This document shows positions 24,978 through 35,380 of a stretch of 64,000 nt of DNA, piece by piece; within the stretch, counting starts at the first letter, position 1, and every line of letters starts with the position of its first letter. The translations under genes were made by a program, and so were the position numbers. The notes beneath the pieces are model-generated. The model searched no databases, was not told where the DNA came from, and saw nothing but the letters and a program-made list of their open reading frames with translations. This stretch comes from Notolepis coatsorum (taxonomy: Eukaryota; Chordata; Actinopteri; Aulopiformes; Paralepididae). The DNA is taken from positions 69,698,253 to 69,762,252 of the forward strand of contig OZ020589.1 in the NCBI GenBank assembly GCA_963971535.1, in the 5' to 3' direction.

Positions 24978-25796
24978 TGGTCTGTAGTTGATAAAGATGT
25001 GTTTGTCCCCAGATTTAAATAGAGGAATAATGTAGTGAATTAATAGAATTTTCCCACAGGGATGAGGTTTATCTTATCTAAGTGTGCTAGTGTTTAATAG
25101 TGTATAGGGACATAGTGTGTAATAGTGTAATATTGTCATAGTGTAGTCATATAATAGTATGTAATAGTGTTATAGTGTAATATTGTGCAAATGTGTAATC
25201 ATGCAATAGTGTAATAGTGTGTAATACTTGACTTAAAAAAAAAAAAAAAAAAAAAATATGAATAAAAATATTTAATAGTTTAAAAAAAAAAAAATTGGCT
25301 TCCCCTGTTATTTTACCCACGCGACGCCACTGGAACATGGGCCTCTCTTAGGTGCTAAAACACAGCATGGGGGCGTGAAGATTAGGGGACATGCAAACTC
25401 AACTATAGTCACATTTACAGTCATCATTCAAATACAAATGGTTTATATCTTTGTAACATGAAAGTTAGTGTACAACATTTTACTCATAGCATATTTTTAA
25501 TTCACACAATGGAAGGGGTCGCATGAACAGAATTTAAAATATGCAATATGGCCTCCTTAACTTGCTCAATATCTGCATCCTGCAAAGAAATATTTAATCT
25601 GTATTCTCTCTCTGAGCATGCTTTGAACAAATAATTATATAAAAAGTTATATGTGATAGTGTCCTGAAAATATAAAGTGTTGAAAAGATCCATCTATGTG
25701 GGTCTGTGTCTCTGTTCGAGGGGGTGTGTGTGTAGGGGCCCGGGTAGGTGTCAAAACACTGCATGGGGGTGTGAAAGTTTAGGGAACAAACAACCT

Positions 25797-27509
25797 CTAT
25801 ATATTTGCTGGTAATACTATGCATTTTACTCTAAACAAAACTAATAAAGTCTGTATTTCAGCTAACACTTTAAGTTTCAATAGTCTGGATTTAATAAATA
25901 ATTCGTAGGTATGTTCTCTTGAATCTACATTGTGAACTATTCTTACTGCTCTCTTCTGTAATATAAATAAGGGCTTTATGTTGCTTTCATACGGGTTACC
26001 CCACAGTAACTCAAATATGCTAGGATGAGTGAACAATATAATATTCGCATAGAATTATAATCAAGCACATTCTTTGCCTTGTTCAAAACAAAAAACACTC
26101 TTGGCTACCTTATTTTTTATGTACATTATATGAGGTTTCCATGTCAATTTCTCATCCAACATAACACCCAAATTTTTTTAACTCAGATACTCTTTCAATA
26201 TTAACGCCGTCAATACATAATGCAGTGCTTCTCAAACTTTTTCTGTCAGGCCCCCCTTTGGCGGACCAAAATATTTTGGGCCCCCCCCCCCCCCCCTCGC
26301 CCCAACAAAATAGTCATCAAATGGGCCATGTTTAAATGTATTGATATTTGTATCGTGACCTTTCAAATTGACCCTATATTTTGTTTTCAGAGCTGTCATG
26401 GATGAAAAGCCAGCTTCACACAGATACTGTATGTGGTGCTGAATGGTATCAACACCTTAACTGCTGCATCATGAGATACTTGGTGGGCCATGAGATGAGA
26501 TACTTGGTACTCAGGACCACACTCTGAAACTAGCTCTCTAGGTGGTATCAGATGAGATTTCAAAGTTCTTCCAAGAGTTTGGATGGAGATGTGTCAGCTT
26601 TGTCTCAATGTTGTCTGTAAAGGTTTTTTTTATCTAGAGTAACTTGGTGATCCTTTTCTGTGTTTTATTAAATAATGATTTTCAGATTTTGAGAAATGGT
26701 ATTTTCATGGAGAACTGTGCAGCTGCAACAGATAGCACTTTAGTGATAATTTTCTGTAATAAAAAAAAAAAAAACGTTTTTTTTTTTTTTTTTTTTATAT
26801 ATAAATCTCAGGGCCCCCCCTATCATGCCTCTGCGCCCCCCCCTGGGGGGCGCGCCCCCCACTTTGAGAAACACTGACATAATGCAACATTGTCCTTCTT
26901 TCGATTAGTGAATATCATACATTTCGTTTTTCCAAATTTAGGGATAGCTTATTGTTATTAAACCATATCGTAAGTTTACACATTTCATTTACAATGTCAT
27001 CTGCAAATTTTTTAAGGTATTTTCCTGAACTGAAGAAATTTGTATCGACAGCAAATAAAACAAATTGCAATATGTTTGACATCACATATATCATTAATAT
27101 ATAAAATAAAAAGTATGGGCCCCAGGACCAAACCTCGAGGGTCACCACATTCAATATTCATACATTCAGATGTGTAACCAGAGAGTTGTACATATTGTTG
27201 TCTATTTTCAAGATAGCTACTTAACCAGTTCATCGCCACCCCGCTCACACCGTATGTTTGTAATTTAGAAATTAAAATGTGATGATCTATCGTATCAAAT
27301 GCTTTTTTTAAGTCAATAAACACCCCTATTGTGTAATTCCTCTCATCTACGGTTGTGGTTATTTCTTCATATATATTCATTAAGGCTAAGGTTGTTGATC
27401 GATATACCCTGAATTCATACTGACTATCACACAGCAGGTTATTCTTTTCAATAAAACTATCTAAGAATCTTGAATCAAGAATCATGGAAAATTGTGAAAG
27501 CAAAGACAA
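25797..27509 (-). pseudogene. LINE RT relic, copy 2
   Basis: Exact repeat of the relic at 23,265-24,977, with the same FAVD substitution and the same frameshift. It arose by the tandem duplication, not by a second retrotransposition. Confidence 0.87.
26223..26876. mobile_element. hAT-type MITE in LINE, copy 2
   Basis: Duplicate of 23,691-24,344, including both ACATAATG flanks. Confidence 0.92.
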
Positions 27510-27758
27510 TGGTCTGTAGTTGATAAAGATGTGTTTGTCCCCAGATTTAAATAGAGGAATAATGTAGTGAATTAATAGAATTTTCCCACAGGGATGAGGT
27601 TTATCTTATCTAAGTGTGCTAGTGTTTAATAGTGTATAGGGACATAGTGTGTAATAGTGTAATATTGTCATAGTGTAGTCATATAATAGTATGTAATAGT
27701 GTTATAGTGTAATATTGTGCAAATGTGTAATCATGCAATAGTGTAATAGTGTGTAATA

Positions 27759-28124
27759 CTGCAATAGTTTAATACATTATTTTGTTTTATTTCCTCAAAC
27801 AGACATGTTCATGTAACTTGCATCAATCCGATCATACTTATTATAATCTATACCCTTAATTTCAGTCACCTTTCAGCCAACTGAGTTGAAGATTTGTAGC
27901 TTGGTCGTGAGTTTTTTTTTACCTACCAGATCATCTGTAGCAGGCTAAATGTGAATAAAACACATTGAAAGCCTGGTCAAGAGGCTAAAAGTGAGGTTGG
28001 GTTTCTTTTTCAGAAACAAATCGTGCTTTTTTTCTTTGAATGTCAAGGATAAACATAAATTATAAACATCTAAAACCATGAAACTGACAAATACATTTTA
28101 ACACACTCACCATAGTTAGTGTAT
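27759..28124. other. Left-arm sequence without a partner on the right
   Basis: AT-rich; not matched by 32,938-33,286 in the right arm. No gene recognised. The preceding 150 bp are degenerate AATAGTGT repeats. Confidence 0.45.
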
Positions 28125-28951
28125 AGTATGGCTAACATGTATGAAAGTAGCATAAAGCCGTTATTAGAGTTGTTGATACAATATTATAATTCATAATAAT
28201 TTTGCAGAAAAAAGCTAAATGCATAGTATTACCGGCGAGGTTGTATGCTCATAGTCCCCAGATGATTGAAAGAAATTCACTTTAAGAACTATTTAACATG
28301 AAACATCTTAAAACAAAGATGTATTATAACCATGAAAATAATACAATGTTAGGTTTTACCGTGATTATAGTGTTCACAGATAGGAATGTATCCAGGACAC
28401 ATTCAGTAACATCATTAACCCTGAACAGACTTGTGAAATCAGAGATAGGAATGTATTATTCACATTCAATTATCCAAATGTACTCAGTTTGTGTGAAATT
28501 TACTCTGTGAAATGTACTCTGCGAAAGCTCCCTGCACTGTGCAGGGTTTTACATAGGCTACTAACAAAAACAATTCATATTGTTTCAGTGATGGTCTTGT
28601 TGTTAGCTACAGGGTCGACATGTCTTATTTCTACATGAAAGATTTACTTCATTCACACAATAAATATGCTATTAGTGTAAAAATAATGTATAATATCTGG
28701 ACTGATTCACTGTATAGTGAATCCAGGGGTATACTGGATCGATTATATTTTGTTTTTATAATATTTTATAATATCAAAACATGTCTTATGTTCTATAATA
28801 TGTTCTTATATATCTACAAGTCTTATAGAATGATGTAAAAAGAGTTCTACTAATATATTTCACTTAAAAAACTTGTACAGAAAGATAAATATCCGACCCC
28901 CGGAGCCCTGTCGGAGTGTATACAGGTTCTGTACAGTATACCACATACAAA

Positions 28952-29022
28952 TCCCATATGGTCTAGCGGTAAGGATGCCCTGGTTTCAACAGGGAGGCGC
29001 GGGTTCGACTCCTGCTATGGGA
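28952..29022 (+). tRNA. tRNA-Glu (UUC), left arm
   Basis: 71 nt with a perfect 7-bp acceptor stem (TCCCATA/TATGGGA). Anticodon stem CCCTG/CAGGG around loop GTTTCAA places UUC as anticodon. The T stem is GCGGG/CCTGC with TTCGACT loop, one G-U pair. Both internal RNA polymerase III boxes are intact (TGGTCTAGCGG; GGTTCGACTCC). A TTTTT terminator follows about ten bases after the end. CCA is not encoded. An identical copy lies in the other arm. Confidence 0.93.
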
Positions 29023-29486
29023 ATAACACCTTTTTCTATACATTAATTTTTATTGTAACTGTTTGTTTGTTTTAGTGCAACACTACTGTCACCAACATCT
29101 AAGAAGGATCTGAGGTGCATTTAAGTCCTATTGATAGGTTTTTCCATACCTTTGCAAGGATATGTATGACTGTGCTACATTCATTTATTTAAAATTTTGT
29201 GGACTTTATGGTATTTTATGGTTTATTTATGATTTATTGTGATACTTCTTATTGAATTGTTTAAATATGATGTGTTTAACCCAAGGGGGCATTAATGTAT
29301 TGTAGGACCTTACAAATATGATTTGATCATGATCCTAACAAATGGTATTGTTTACATAACAGTGTTGACATTTCGAAGTTTTAAGGGGATCACATTCACA
29401 TAGCTGAACTTAAAAAAGTTAGAGAAAAGGTAGAAAGAAGCGCAGTTGTGTATATTATAATTTTTTTTATTAAAGAATATTGCAGA

Positions 29487-29811
29487 TCATGCTGTAACCT
29501 TTTTATCAATAATATAAGCGTGCATAACATCAATAATGTGATTAATATCTAAAGTTTCTAAAGACTTATGATTTTTCAGTTTAAAAGCCGTAACATCCAC
29601 TATTACGGTGTATAAACATAACAGGTGTGCTCTGTTAAAATGACCATTCATATGATCTAAAATAGTAACTAAGCCGTTTTCAGATAGAAGACTTTCATCC
29701 TCTGAGAGTGTCTCTATCATATATTGCCAATTATTTAGCAAGCCTTTCTCTCACCAGCTTCAACATATTTTCAAAAAGCCTTAAGCGCAGGCTATTGACA
29801 TTCCCGGTTAC
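29487..29811 (-). pseudogene. Left-arm partial copy of the 147-aa gene
   Basis: Encodes the same residues as 40-147 of the gene at 31,321, from LNNWQYMIETLSEDES to DKKVTA. It lacks the first 39 codons, which lie in the unique core beside the other arm, and has a 2-bp deletion near 29,752 relative to the right copy. It has no start of its own and is best seen as an arm-borne 3' fragment. Confidence 0.85.
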
Positions 29812-30392
29812 CCATCGATGTACAATTGTCCTGACAGCTCTGCGGCTGTCACTAAGGCTTTAAGAGTAGCTACTTTGATTGGGAAGTGGAGGGTATTTCT
29901 TATAGTAGGACACAGTCTCTTAACCATACCCCGGGTCGGGGATGGCAGTGATGATGTTTTGTTGGTTACATCAGCGATAGGTATTTCTTCGGGGTCAGGA
30001 TGGAATACATCAGATTCTGATGTAAGAGGGGTGTACCAGGGGCTATTAGAAGGGACATCCATACGCCTGACAGGGTTTGGCGGTGATGAATCCGGCGACG
30101 AAGTCTCCCAAGGACCCGTGTACCAGGGGCTATTACGAGGAGGGGGATCCATACACCTGACGGGGTTTGACGGTGGTGAATCCGGCGATGAAGTCTCCCA
30201 AATCGTTGCAAGAGGGCTGTAACTAGTCCTAGGGGTGTCTAGGAGGCTTTGCAATGAAAAAGTTTTAGTTGAACCATACAGGGGTACGGGTAATGTCTCA
30301 ACATCGTCAGGCGTGTATAGTGGAGACAGGCTATCTAGTGTATCCAATGCAGAGTTAGCAGGATCAGCCTCATGTGACACATACAAAGCCAT
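29808..30392 (-). CDS. 194-aa Pro/Ser-rich protein of unknown function
   Basis: I do not recognise this protein. The N-terminal 150 residues are acidic and rich in Pro, Ser and Thr, probably disordered. They contain an internal duplication: about residues 65-92 and 95-121 both read WETSSPDS...NPVR...MD...NSPWYT. The last 40 residues (KRLCPTIRNTLHFPIKVATL onward) are basic and look helical. An acidic disordered region plus a small basic domain would suit a transcriptional regulator; that is inference only. The stop codon (29,808-29,810) sits exactly at the core/arm boundary. The 201-aa gene ends 90 bp upstream in the same direction; a TTTAAAAAG box near 30,430 may be its promoter. The antisense open frame here is a shadow. 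Confidence 0.65.
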   Translation of the reverse strand: MALYVSHEADPANSALDTLDSLSPLYTPDDVETLPVPLYGSTKTFSLQSLLDTPRTSYSPLATIWETSSPDSPPSNPVRCMDPPPRNSPWYTGPWETSSPDSSPPNPVRRMDVPSNSPWYTPLTSESDVFHPDPEEIPIADVTNKTSSLPSPTRGMVKRLCPTIRNTLHFPIKVATLKALVTAAELSGQLYIDG

Positions 30393-30482
30393 GATTGCTA
30401 TCTAAAAGTACAAAATGCACTGTAAGTCTTTTTAAAGGAGGATTTAGGGTTGACACGCCCCATCCTCCGCCCCCTCGCTTGG

Positions 30483-31088
30483 TCACTCCCAATCCATCTC
30501 CTCTAAATCGTCGGCTGAATGGAGCCTTCTTCTAAAATATGCCAGGTCTGTCCTCACCTTAACCCCTTCTTTAGTAATTATTCCGCAAGTCCAAAGACAT
30601 TCTAACCAGGCCGGTACCGGTACTGAGAAGAGGATATACTCATGACTTGTATTAAGGAACCTTGAGAAGATGATTAGATTAGTCTCTACACCAAAAGCCA
30701 GAGTACTTTTTATAGATATCCGCCCGTAATACACATACCCGTAGTCTATTGAGCTTATTACCAGGGTGAATATATGCCCGTCCTTAAGCGTTCTACCCAC
30801 TAATCCATCCATAGCCTCATACGAAGCTTTATTTAGTTGCCAAAATTCACTCTCCGATAGGTCTATCTCAGATCTTCTTCCAACACCCTGGAAATTCTCC
30901 AAGGAGGTCTTGTAGAACAGAACTCTCTCAAATTTAACATCATAACAGAATCCTAGCACACCACCCCTGAGGGGCCATATCTCGGTGTAAAACACGCTAC
31001 CAAATTTGGATGGTGCAAGTAACTCGGCCTTAAAATGTGCTACTCGGGCTGACGTGCGTATAGTAGATGTAGCTAGACTGCTCGCCAT
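30483..31088 (-). CDS. 201-aa protein, possible PC4/SUB1-like ssDNA-binding domain
   Basis: An intact frame from ATG at 31,086-31,088. Predicted mixed beta/alpha: strands at about 30-66, then GRRSEIDLSESEFWQLNKA (residues 70-88) followed by a helix. This order, strands, a GR(K/R)xxIxL turn, a (Q/E)-aromatic-xxL helix, resembles the C-terminal single-stranded-DNA-binding domain of PC4/SUB1 coactivators. The match was made by eye and is weak. A second beta-rich half (about 104-165) and an acidic tail SADDLEEMDWE follow. No signal peptide or membrane segment. It starts 35-45 bp from a TATATA box and is divergent from the 147-aa gene. It may bind nucleic acid for the element. Confidence 0.6.
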   Translation of the reverse strand: MASSLATSTIRTSARVAHFKAELLAPSKFGSVFYTEIWPLRGGVLGFCYDVKFERVLFYKTSLENFQGVGRRSEIDLSESEFWQLNKASYEAMDGLVGRTLKDGHIFTLVISSIDYGYVYYGRISIKSTLAFGVETNLIIFSRFLNTSHEYILFSVPVPAWLECLWTCGIITKEGVKVRTDLAYFRRRLHSADDLEEMDWE

Positions 31089-31320
31089 TTTTCTTTCTAG
31101 GGTCTCTCTAAGAGGGAACTCTCTAAATATATAGGTTTTTATCCAACCCTGACGGCCTATATAGCGTCATACAGACCCGTCCGCAGCTTCGCCCCCACCC
31201 CCATACAGAAATACATCCACCTAGACATACACACCCACACAATCTTTTTGACAGTCACAGTCCTTGACAGAAACTTTGAAGTATCAACTGTTGTTTAAAG
31301 TATCAGGATCGTAGCAGGAA
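31089..31320. promoter_or_regulatory. Divergent promoter region of the core
   Basis: 232 bp between two diverging ATGs. The minus strand has CCTATATATTTAGAG (about 31,121-31,135) placed as a TATA box for the 201-aa gene. A second CTATATAG (31,158-31,165) could serve the plus-strand gene. C-rich stretch in the middle. Confidence 0.5.
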
Positions 31321-31764
31321 ATGGGGAATTTCTTCAGTAGGACTACCAGCTGTATTACGAGCTCTATAAACTATGATATCGCATTGCTTTTAAAACATGC
31401 TATAGCTAATAAAGTCAACGATGCCCACTTGTACACTGTAACCGGGAATGTCAATAGCCTGCGCTTAAGGCTTTTTGAAAATATGTTGAAGCTGGTGAGA
31501 GAGAAAGGCTTGCTAAATAATTGGCAATATATGATAGAGACACTCTCAGAGGATGAAAGTCTTCTATCTGAAAACGGCTTAGTTACTATTTTAGATCATA
31601 TGAATGGTCATTTTAACAGAGCACACCTGTTATGTTTATACACCGTAATAGTGGATGTTACGGCTTTTAAACTGAAAAATCATAAGTCTTTAGAAACTTT
31701 AGATATTAATCACATTATTGATGTTATGCACGCTTATATTATTGATAAAAAGGTTACAGCATGA
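31321..31764 (+). CDS. 147-aa protein with N-myristoylation motif
   Basis: MGNFFS at the N-terminus fits the myristoylation consensus (Gly2, Ser6), so membrane anchoring is plausible. The rest is predicted mostly helical. A hydrophobic stretch HLLCLYTVIVDV (about residues 101-112) preceded by FNRA faintly recalls the BH1/alpha-5 region of Bcl-2-like proteins; this is a guess to be tested, not an assignment. Residues 1-39 are in the single-copy core and 40-147 in the right arm, so the left arm holds only a 3' copy. AATAAA at 31,780-31,785 gives a poly(A) signal just after the stop. Confidence 0.62.
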   Translation: MGNFFSRTTSCITSSINYDIALLLKHAIANKVNDAHLYTVTGNVNSLRLRLFENMLKLVREKGLLNNWQYMIETLSEDESLLSENGLVTILDHMNGHFNRAHLLCLYTVIVDVTAFKLKNHKSLETLDINHIIDVMHAYIIDKKVTA

Positions 31765-32937
31765 TCTGCAATATTCTTTAATAAAAATAATTATAATATA
31801 CACAACTGCGCTTCTTTCTACCTTTTCTCTAACTTTTTTAAGTTCAGCTATGTGAATGTGATCCCCTTAAGCACAGTCATACATATCCTTGCAAAGGTAT
31901 GGAAAAACCTATCAATAGGACTTAAATGCACCTCAGATCCTTCTTAGATGTTGGTGACAGTAGTGTTGCACTAAAACAAACAAACAGTTACAATAAAACA
32001 TACCAACACATTTGCTATGTATAGAAAAAGGTGTTATTCCCATAGCAGGAGTCGAACCCGCGCCTCCCTGTTGAAACCAGGGCATCCTTACCGCTAGACC
32101 ATATGGGATTTGTATGTGGTATACTGTACAGAACCTGTATACACTCCGACAGGGCTCCGGGGGTCGGATATTTATCTTTCTGTACACGTTTTTTAAGTGA
32201 AATATATTAGTAGAACTCTTTTTACATCATTCTATAAGACTTGTAGATATATAAGAACATATTATAGAACATAAGACATGTTTTGATATTATAAAATATT
32301 ATAAAAACAAAATATAATCGATCCAGTATACCCCTGGATTCACTATACAGTGAATCAGTCCAGATATTATACATTATTTTTACACTAATAGCATATTTAT
32401 TGTGTGAATGAAGTAAATCTTTCATGTAGAAATAAGACATGTCGACCCTGTAGCTAACAACAAGACCATCACTGAAACAATATGAATTGTTTTTGTTAGT
32501 AGCCTATGTAAAACCCTGCACAGTGCAGGGAGCTTTCGCAGAGTACATTTCACAGAGTAAATTTCACACAAACTGAGTACATTTGGATAATTGAATGTGA
32601 ATAATACATTCCTATCTCTGATTTCACAAGTCTGTTCAGGGTTAATGATGTTACTGAATGTGTCCTGGATACATTCCTATCTGTGAACACTATAATCACG
32701 GTAAAACCTAACATTGTATTATTTTCATGGTTATAATACATCTTTGTTTTAAGATGTTTCATGTTAAATAGTTCTTAAAGTGAATTTCTTTCAATCATCT
32801 GGGGACTATGAGCATACAACCTCGCCGGTAATACTATGCATTTAGCTTTTTTCTGCAAAATTATTATGAATTATAATATTGTATCAACAACTCTAATAAC
32901 GGCTTTATGCTACTTTCATACATGTTAGCCATACTAT
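31438..32937. repeat. Right inner arm
   Basis: Reverse complement of the left inner arm from GTAACC at 31,438. It ends near GGCTAACATGTATG (32,920s), after which left and right differ. Confidence 0.93.
32038..32108 (-). tRNA. tRNA-Glu (UUC), right arm
   Basis: Identical over all 71 nt to the copy at 28,952-29,022, on the opposite strand. The flanks differ a little (an extra 20-odd bp 3' of the gene here), but the terminator TTTTT is kept. Identity in both arms fits gene conversion or very recent arm formation. Confidence 0.93.
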
Positions 32938-33286
32938 ACGTGGTTATGAGGAGTATTAGAGTATGAGTGTATGGAATGTTGTGCTGTTTTTGAGCACGTT
33001 TTAGTTTTCTCAGAGATGTCTTTGTTGTTTTATTGATATTTGTTGTTTTATTGCTACACGTTAACAATTCTAATGATTTTATGCTACATTCATAAACATT
33101 AACCCCTAGCCCCTTAACTCAGATATATATGTTGTGTGAATTAAATGGATGGAATTGAATGTCCATTGTACAAGTGGCCATATAGGTTAGAATAATAGAA
33201 CGTTTTATTAACCATAGCCTTTGTGAGTAGATTAAGGTTACAGTGGATTTGGGATCTGATCCGTTAATTCTAGTACCTGTTTTAAA
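32938..33286. other. Right-arm sequence without a left partner
   Basis: AT-rich, non-coding. In the left arm this place is occupied by the LINE-bearing block. Confidence 0.45.
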
Positions 33287-35377
33287 TTCTGTTCATGCGA
33301 CCCCTTCCATTGTGTGAATTAAAAATATGCTATGAGTAAAATGTTGTACACTAACTTTCATGTTACAAAGATATAAACCATTTGTATTTGAATGATGACT
33401 GTAAATGTGACTATAGTTGAGTTTGCATGTCCCCTAATCTTCACGCCCCCATGCTGTGTTTTAGCACCTAAGAGAGGCCCATGTTCACACCCCCGAACAG
33501 AGACACACACCCTTACTGACACACAGACCCACATAGACAGATCTTTTCTGTACTTATATATTCTGTACTTATATATTTTCAACACAACTCTTTAAGCTAT
33601 CATATATAGTGTAATATATGTGTAATAATTTATTTGAATAATAATACAATATATGTAATACATCCTTTTTAAAGAATCTATTTTAAATAAAAAACACTTC
33701 ACAGGACCGTATTAACGATATATTCAAACCCTAGACCCTTGCAGGCTAATGAAATGGTGCACTTTGGCACCCAAAGAGCATTAAGGGGATACATTTGTAA
33801 TTTTCTTTTGCTTAAACACAAGTGTATAAAGATTATGTCTTTATCCAAGAAACTAAAATATAGACATACATACATACATACATACATACATACATACATA
33901 CATACATACATACATACATACATACATACATACATACATACATACATACATACATACATACATACATACATACATACATACATACATACATACATACATA
34001 CATACATACATACATACATACTTATTGTGGTTACAAGTTATCACTCTTTTTTTTTCAAACAACATCAACCTATTATTCACTTGCATTTGTATTTTCTTTT
34101 ATTTAGACTTTTGCTTAAACACACTCTTCCATATGAAACTATAAAATATAGACACATTACATTTGTAATTTTCTGAACACAATTATCTAAAGATTGTGAC
34201 ATTGTATTTTACATTTGGCATTTGGAATACACAAAATGTATTTTATTCTTAATTCTGTAGCTTAGACCACATACACGCATAGCCCCACACACACACACCT
34301 TTGGGGGACTGTGAGGTCTACAGAAACGGGAAGTCGCAGGGTCATAAATCTGCTTTTGACAGGAGGTGAATACTCTAGTTTTGAGCCATCCCATTCGCTA
34401 TCGTTAAACACCCTCCTTCTATGACAGCTACGGGGGCTGTCACTTCAGAGAAGCTGCAGTGTTTTCTGAATGTAATTTCAATCTATTGAGAGGAGACAGC
34501 CTACAGTGTGGAGACAAACAGAGCACCAACAGAACACCAACAGCAAACAGACACATTTGAAATGCTTATTCTTAAGATACACTTATTCTGAACACAGATA
34601 TATTGAACATTTCTGAAGAATAATAGATTGTATTTTACATTTGGCATTTGGAATACACAAAATGTATTTTACATTTGGCATTTGGAATACACAAAATGTA
34701 TTTTATTCTTAATTCTGTAACTTAATTCTCACACACAGTTTAAATGTTTAATCTGTAAACCTTGGAATACACACATTTATTGTGAAGATACACAAATACA
34801 TATTGTGAAGATATTGTATTTTTCTGAAAAACCTTGGAATACACAAAAACATATTCTTAAGACTTTGGAATACTTATTGTGAAGATATTGTATTTTTCTT
34901 AAGACTTTTGGAATACAGAAATACATATTGTGAAAACCTTGGAATACACACAATCTGAACATTTAAAAAAAAACTTTTGAATCTAAAAAAAAAAAAAAAA
35001 AAAAGTAATCTTTTATTTCTGACAATAAAAATTTTTTTTGAAAAAAAATTAAAACTTTTATTTTGAAAAAAATCTGAAAACTCCTCCCCTTCTGTAACCA
35101 GATGTCCCTCCCCTTCCGAAACCGGATGTCCCGCCTCCTAAATCCTCGACCAATCAGAGAAGCCCTAGGGGGTCATAAATCATCTCAAAAAGGGGGCGTG
35201 GTTACAATCCATCAAACTTTGATATATTCCCTTATAAGGTATGACATACCCATAAGTCCCGCCACCTTAAACCTCTCGACCAATCAGAGGGCTCTAAAAA
35301 GGGGCGTGGCTGCAATCAATCAAACTAAAATGGGCGTGTTTTGCATAATTAGACAGGTGGTGAATCCCTAATCTCTC
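33287..35377. repeat. Right outer arm
   Basis: Matches the left outer arm inverted at 33,287-33,510 (ttctgttcatgcgacccctt onward) and about 34,540-35,377. About 1 kb between (33,515-34,530) has no left counterpart and includes the TACA microsatellite. Several imperfect copies of TTTGGAATACACAAAATG lie at 34,640-34,960. Confidence 0.85.
33864..34020. repeat. (TACA)n microsatellite
   Basis: About 39 tetranucleotide copies. It gives long artefactual frames on both strands. Confidence 0.97.
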
Positions 35378-35380
35378 TCT

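Larger units (their letters stand above)
22696..25226. repeat. 2.53-kb tandem duplication, copy 1
   Basis: Starts CTTGACTTAAAA and ends GTGTAATA. Copy 2 begins at once at 25,227. It covers the end of the hAT element, a piece of left arm and a minus-strand LINE with a second hAT insert. Every open frame in copy 1 recurs 2,532 bp downstream unchanged. Confidence 0.95.
25227..27758. repeat. 2.53-kb tandem duplication, copy 2
   Basis: 2,532 bp against 2,531 in copy 1; the only length difference is one A in the leading poly(A) run. Junctions share only CT, so no long homology drove the event. Confidence 0.95.
28125..29811. repeat. Left inner arm
   Basis: Reverse complement of 31,438-32,937. It has about 205 bp (29,176-29,380) that the right arm lacks. 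Outside that and a few indels the two arms look almost identical; two 70-72-codon AT-rich frames in it translate identically in both arms but look non-coding. The inner edge is at GGTTAC (29,811). Confidence 0.93.
20931..35377. mobile_element. 14.4-kb inverted-repeat structure, unclassified
   Basis: The ends are reverse complements: gagagattagggattcacca on the left (20,931), the complement on the right (ending 35,377). Outer homology: 20,931-21,632 plus 22,801-23,015 against about 34,540-35,377 plus 33,287-33,510. Inner homology: 28,125-29,811 against 31,438-32,937. The single-copy core is 29,812-31,437. The inner arms are close to identical, the outer ones carry indels. It lies within one minisatellite, so it behaves as an insertion, though I could not define a target duplication. 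The core and arms encode three proteins and two tRNA genes. No polymerase, integrase, transposase or capsid gene is visible, so it is either non-autonomous or the rump of a larger virus-like element. Confidence 0.75.

Noticed and set aside
28298-28838. Two 70-72-aa frames in the left arm, repeated in the right arm at 32,222-32,762
   Set aside because: Identical translation follows from arm identity; composition is AT-driven (Tyr, Ile, Phe, Met) with no gene-like signals.
29818-30222. 134-codon plus-strand frame antisense to the 194-aa gene
   Set aside because: It mirrors the repeated Pro/Ser-rich codons of the opposite strand; no start context or homology supports it.
20931-35377. Classification as a Polinton/Maverick
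   Set aside because: No polymerase B, integrase, protease, ATPase or capsid frame and no 6-bp target duplication found; the long arms alone are not enough.
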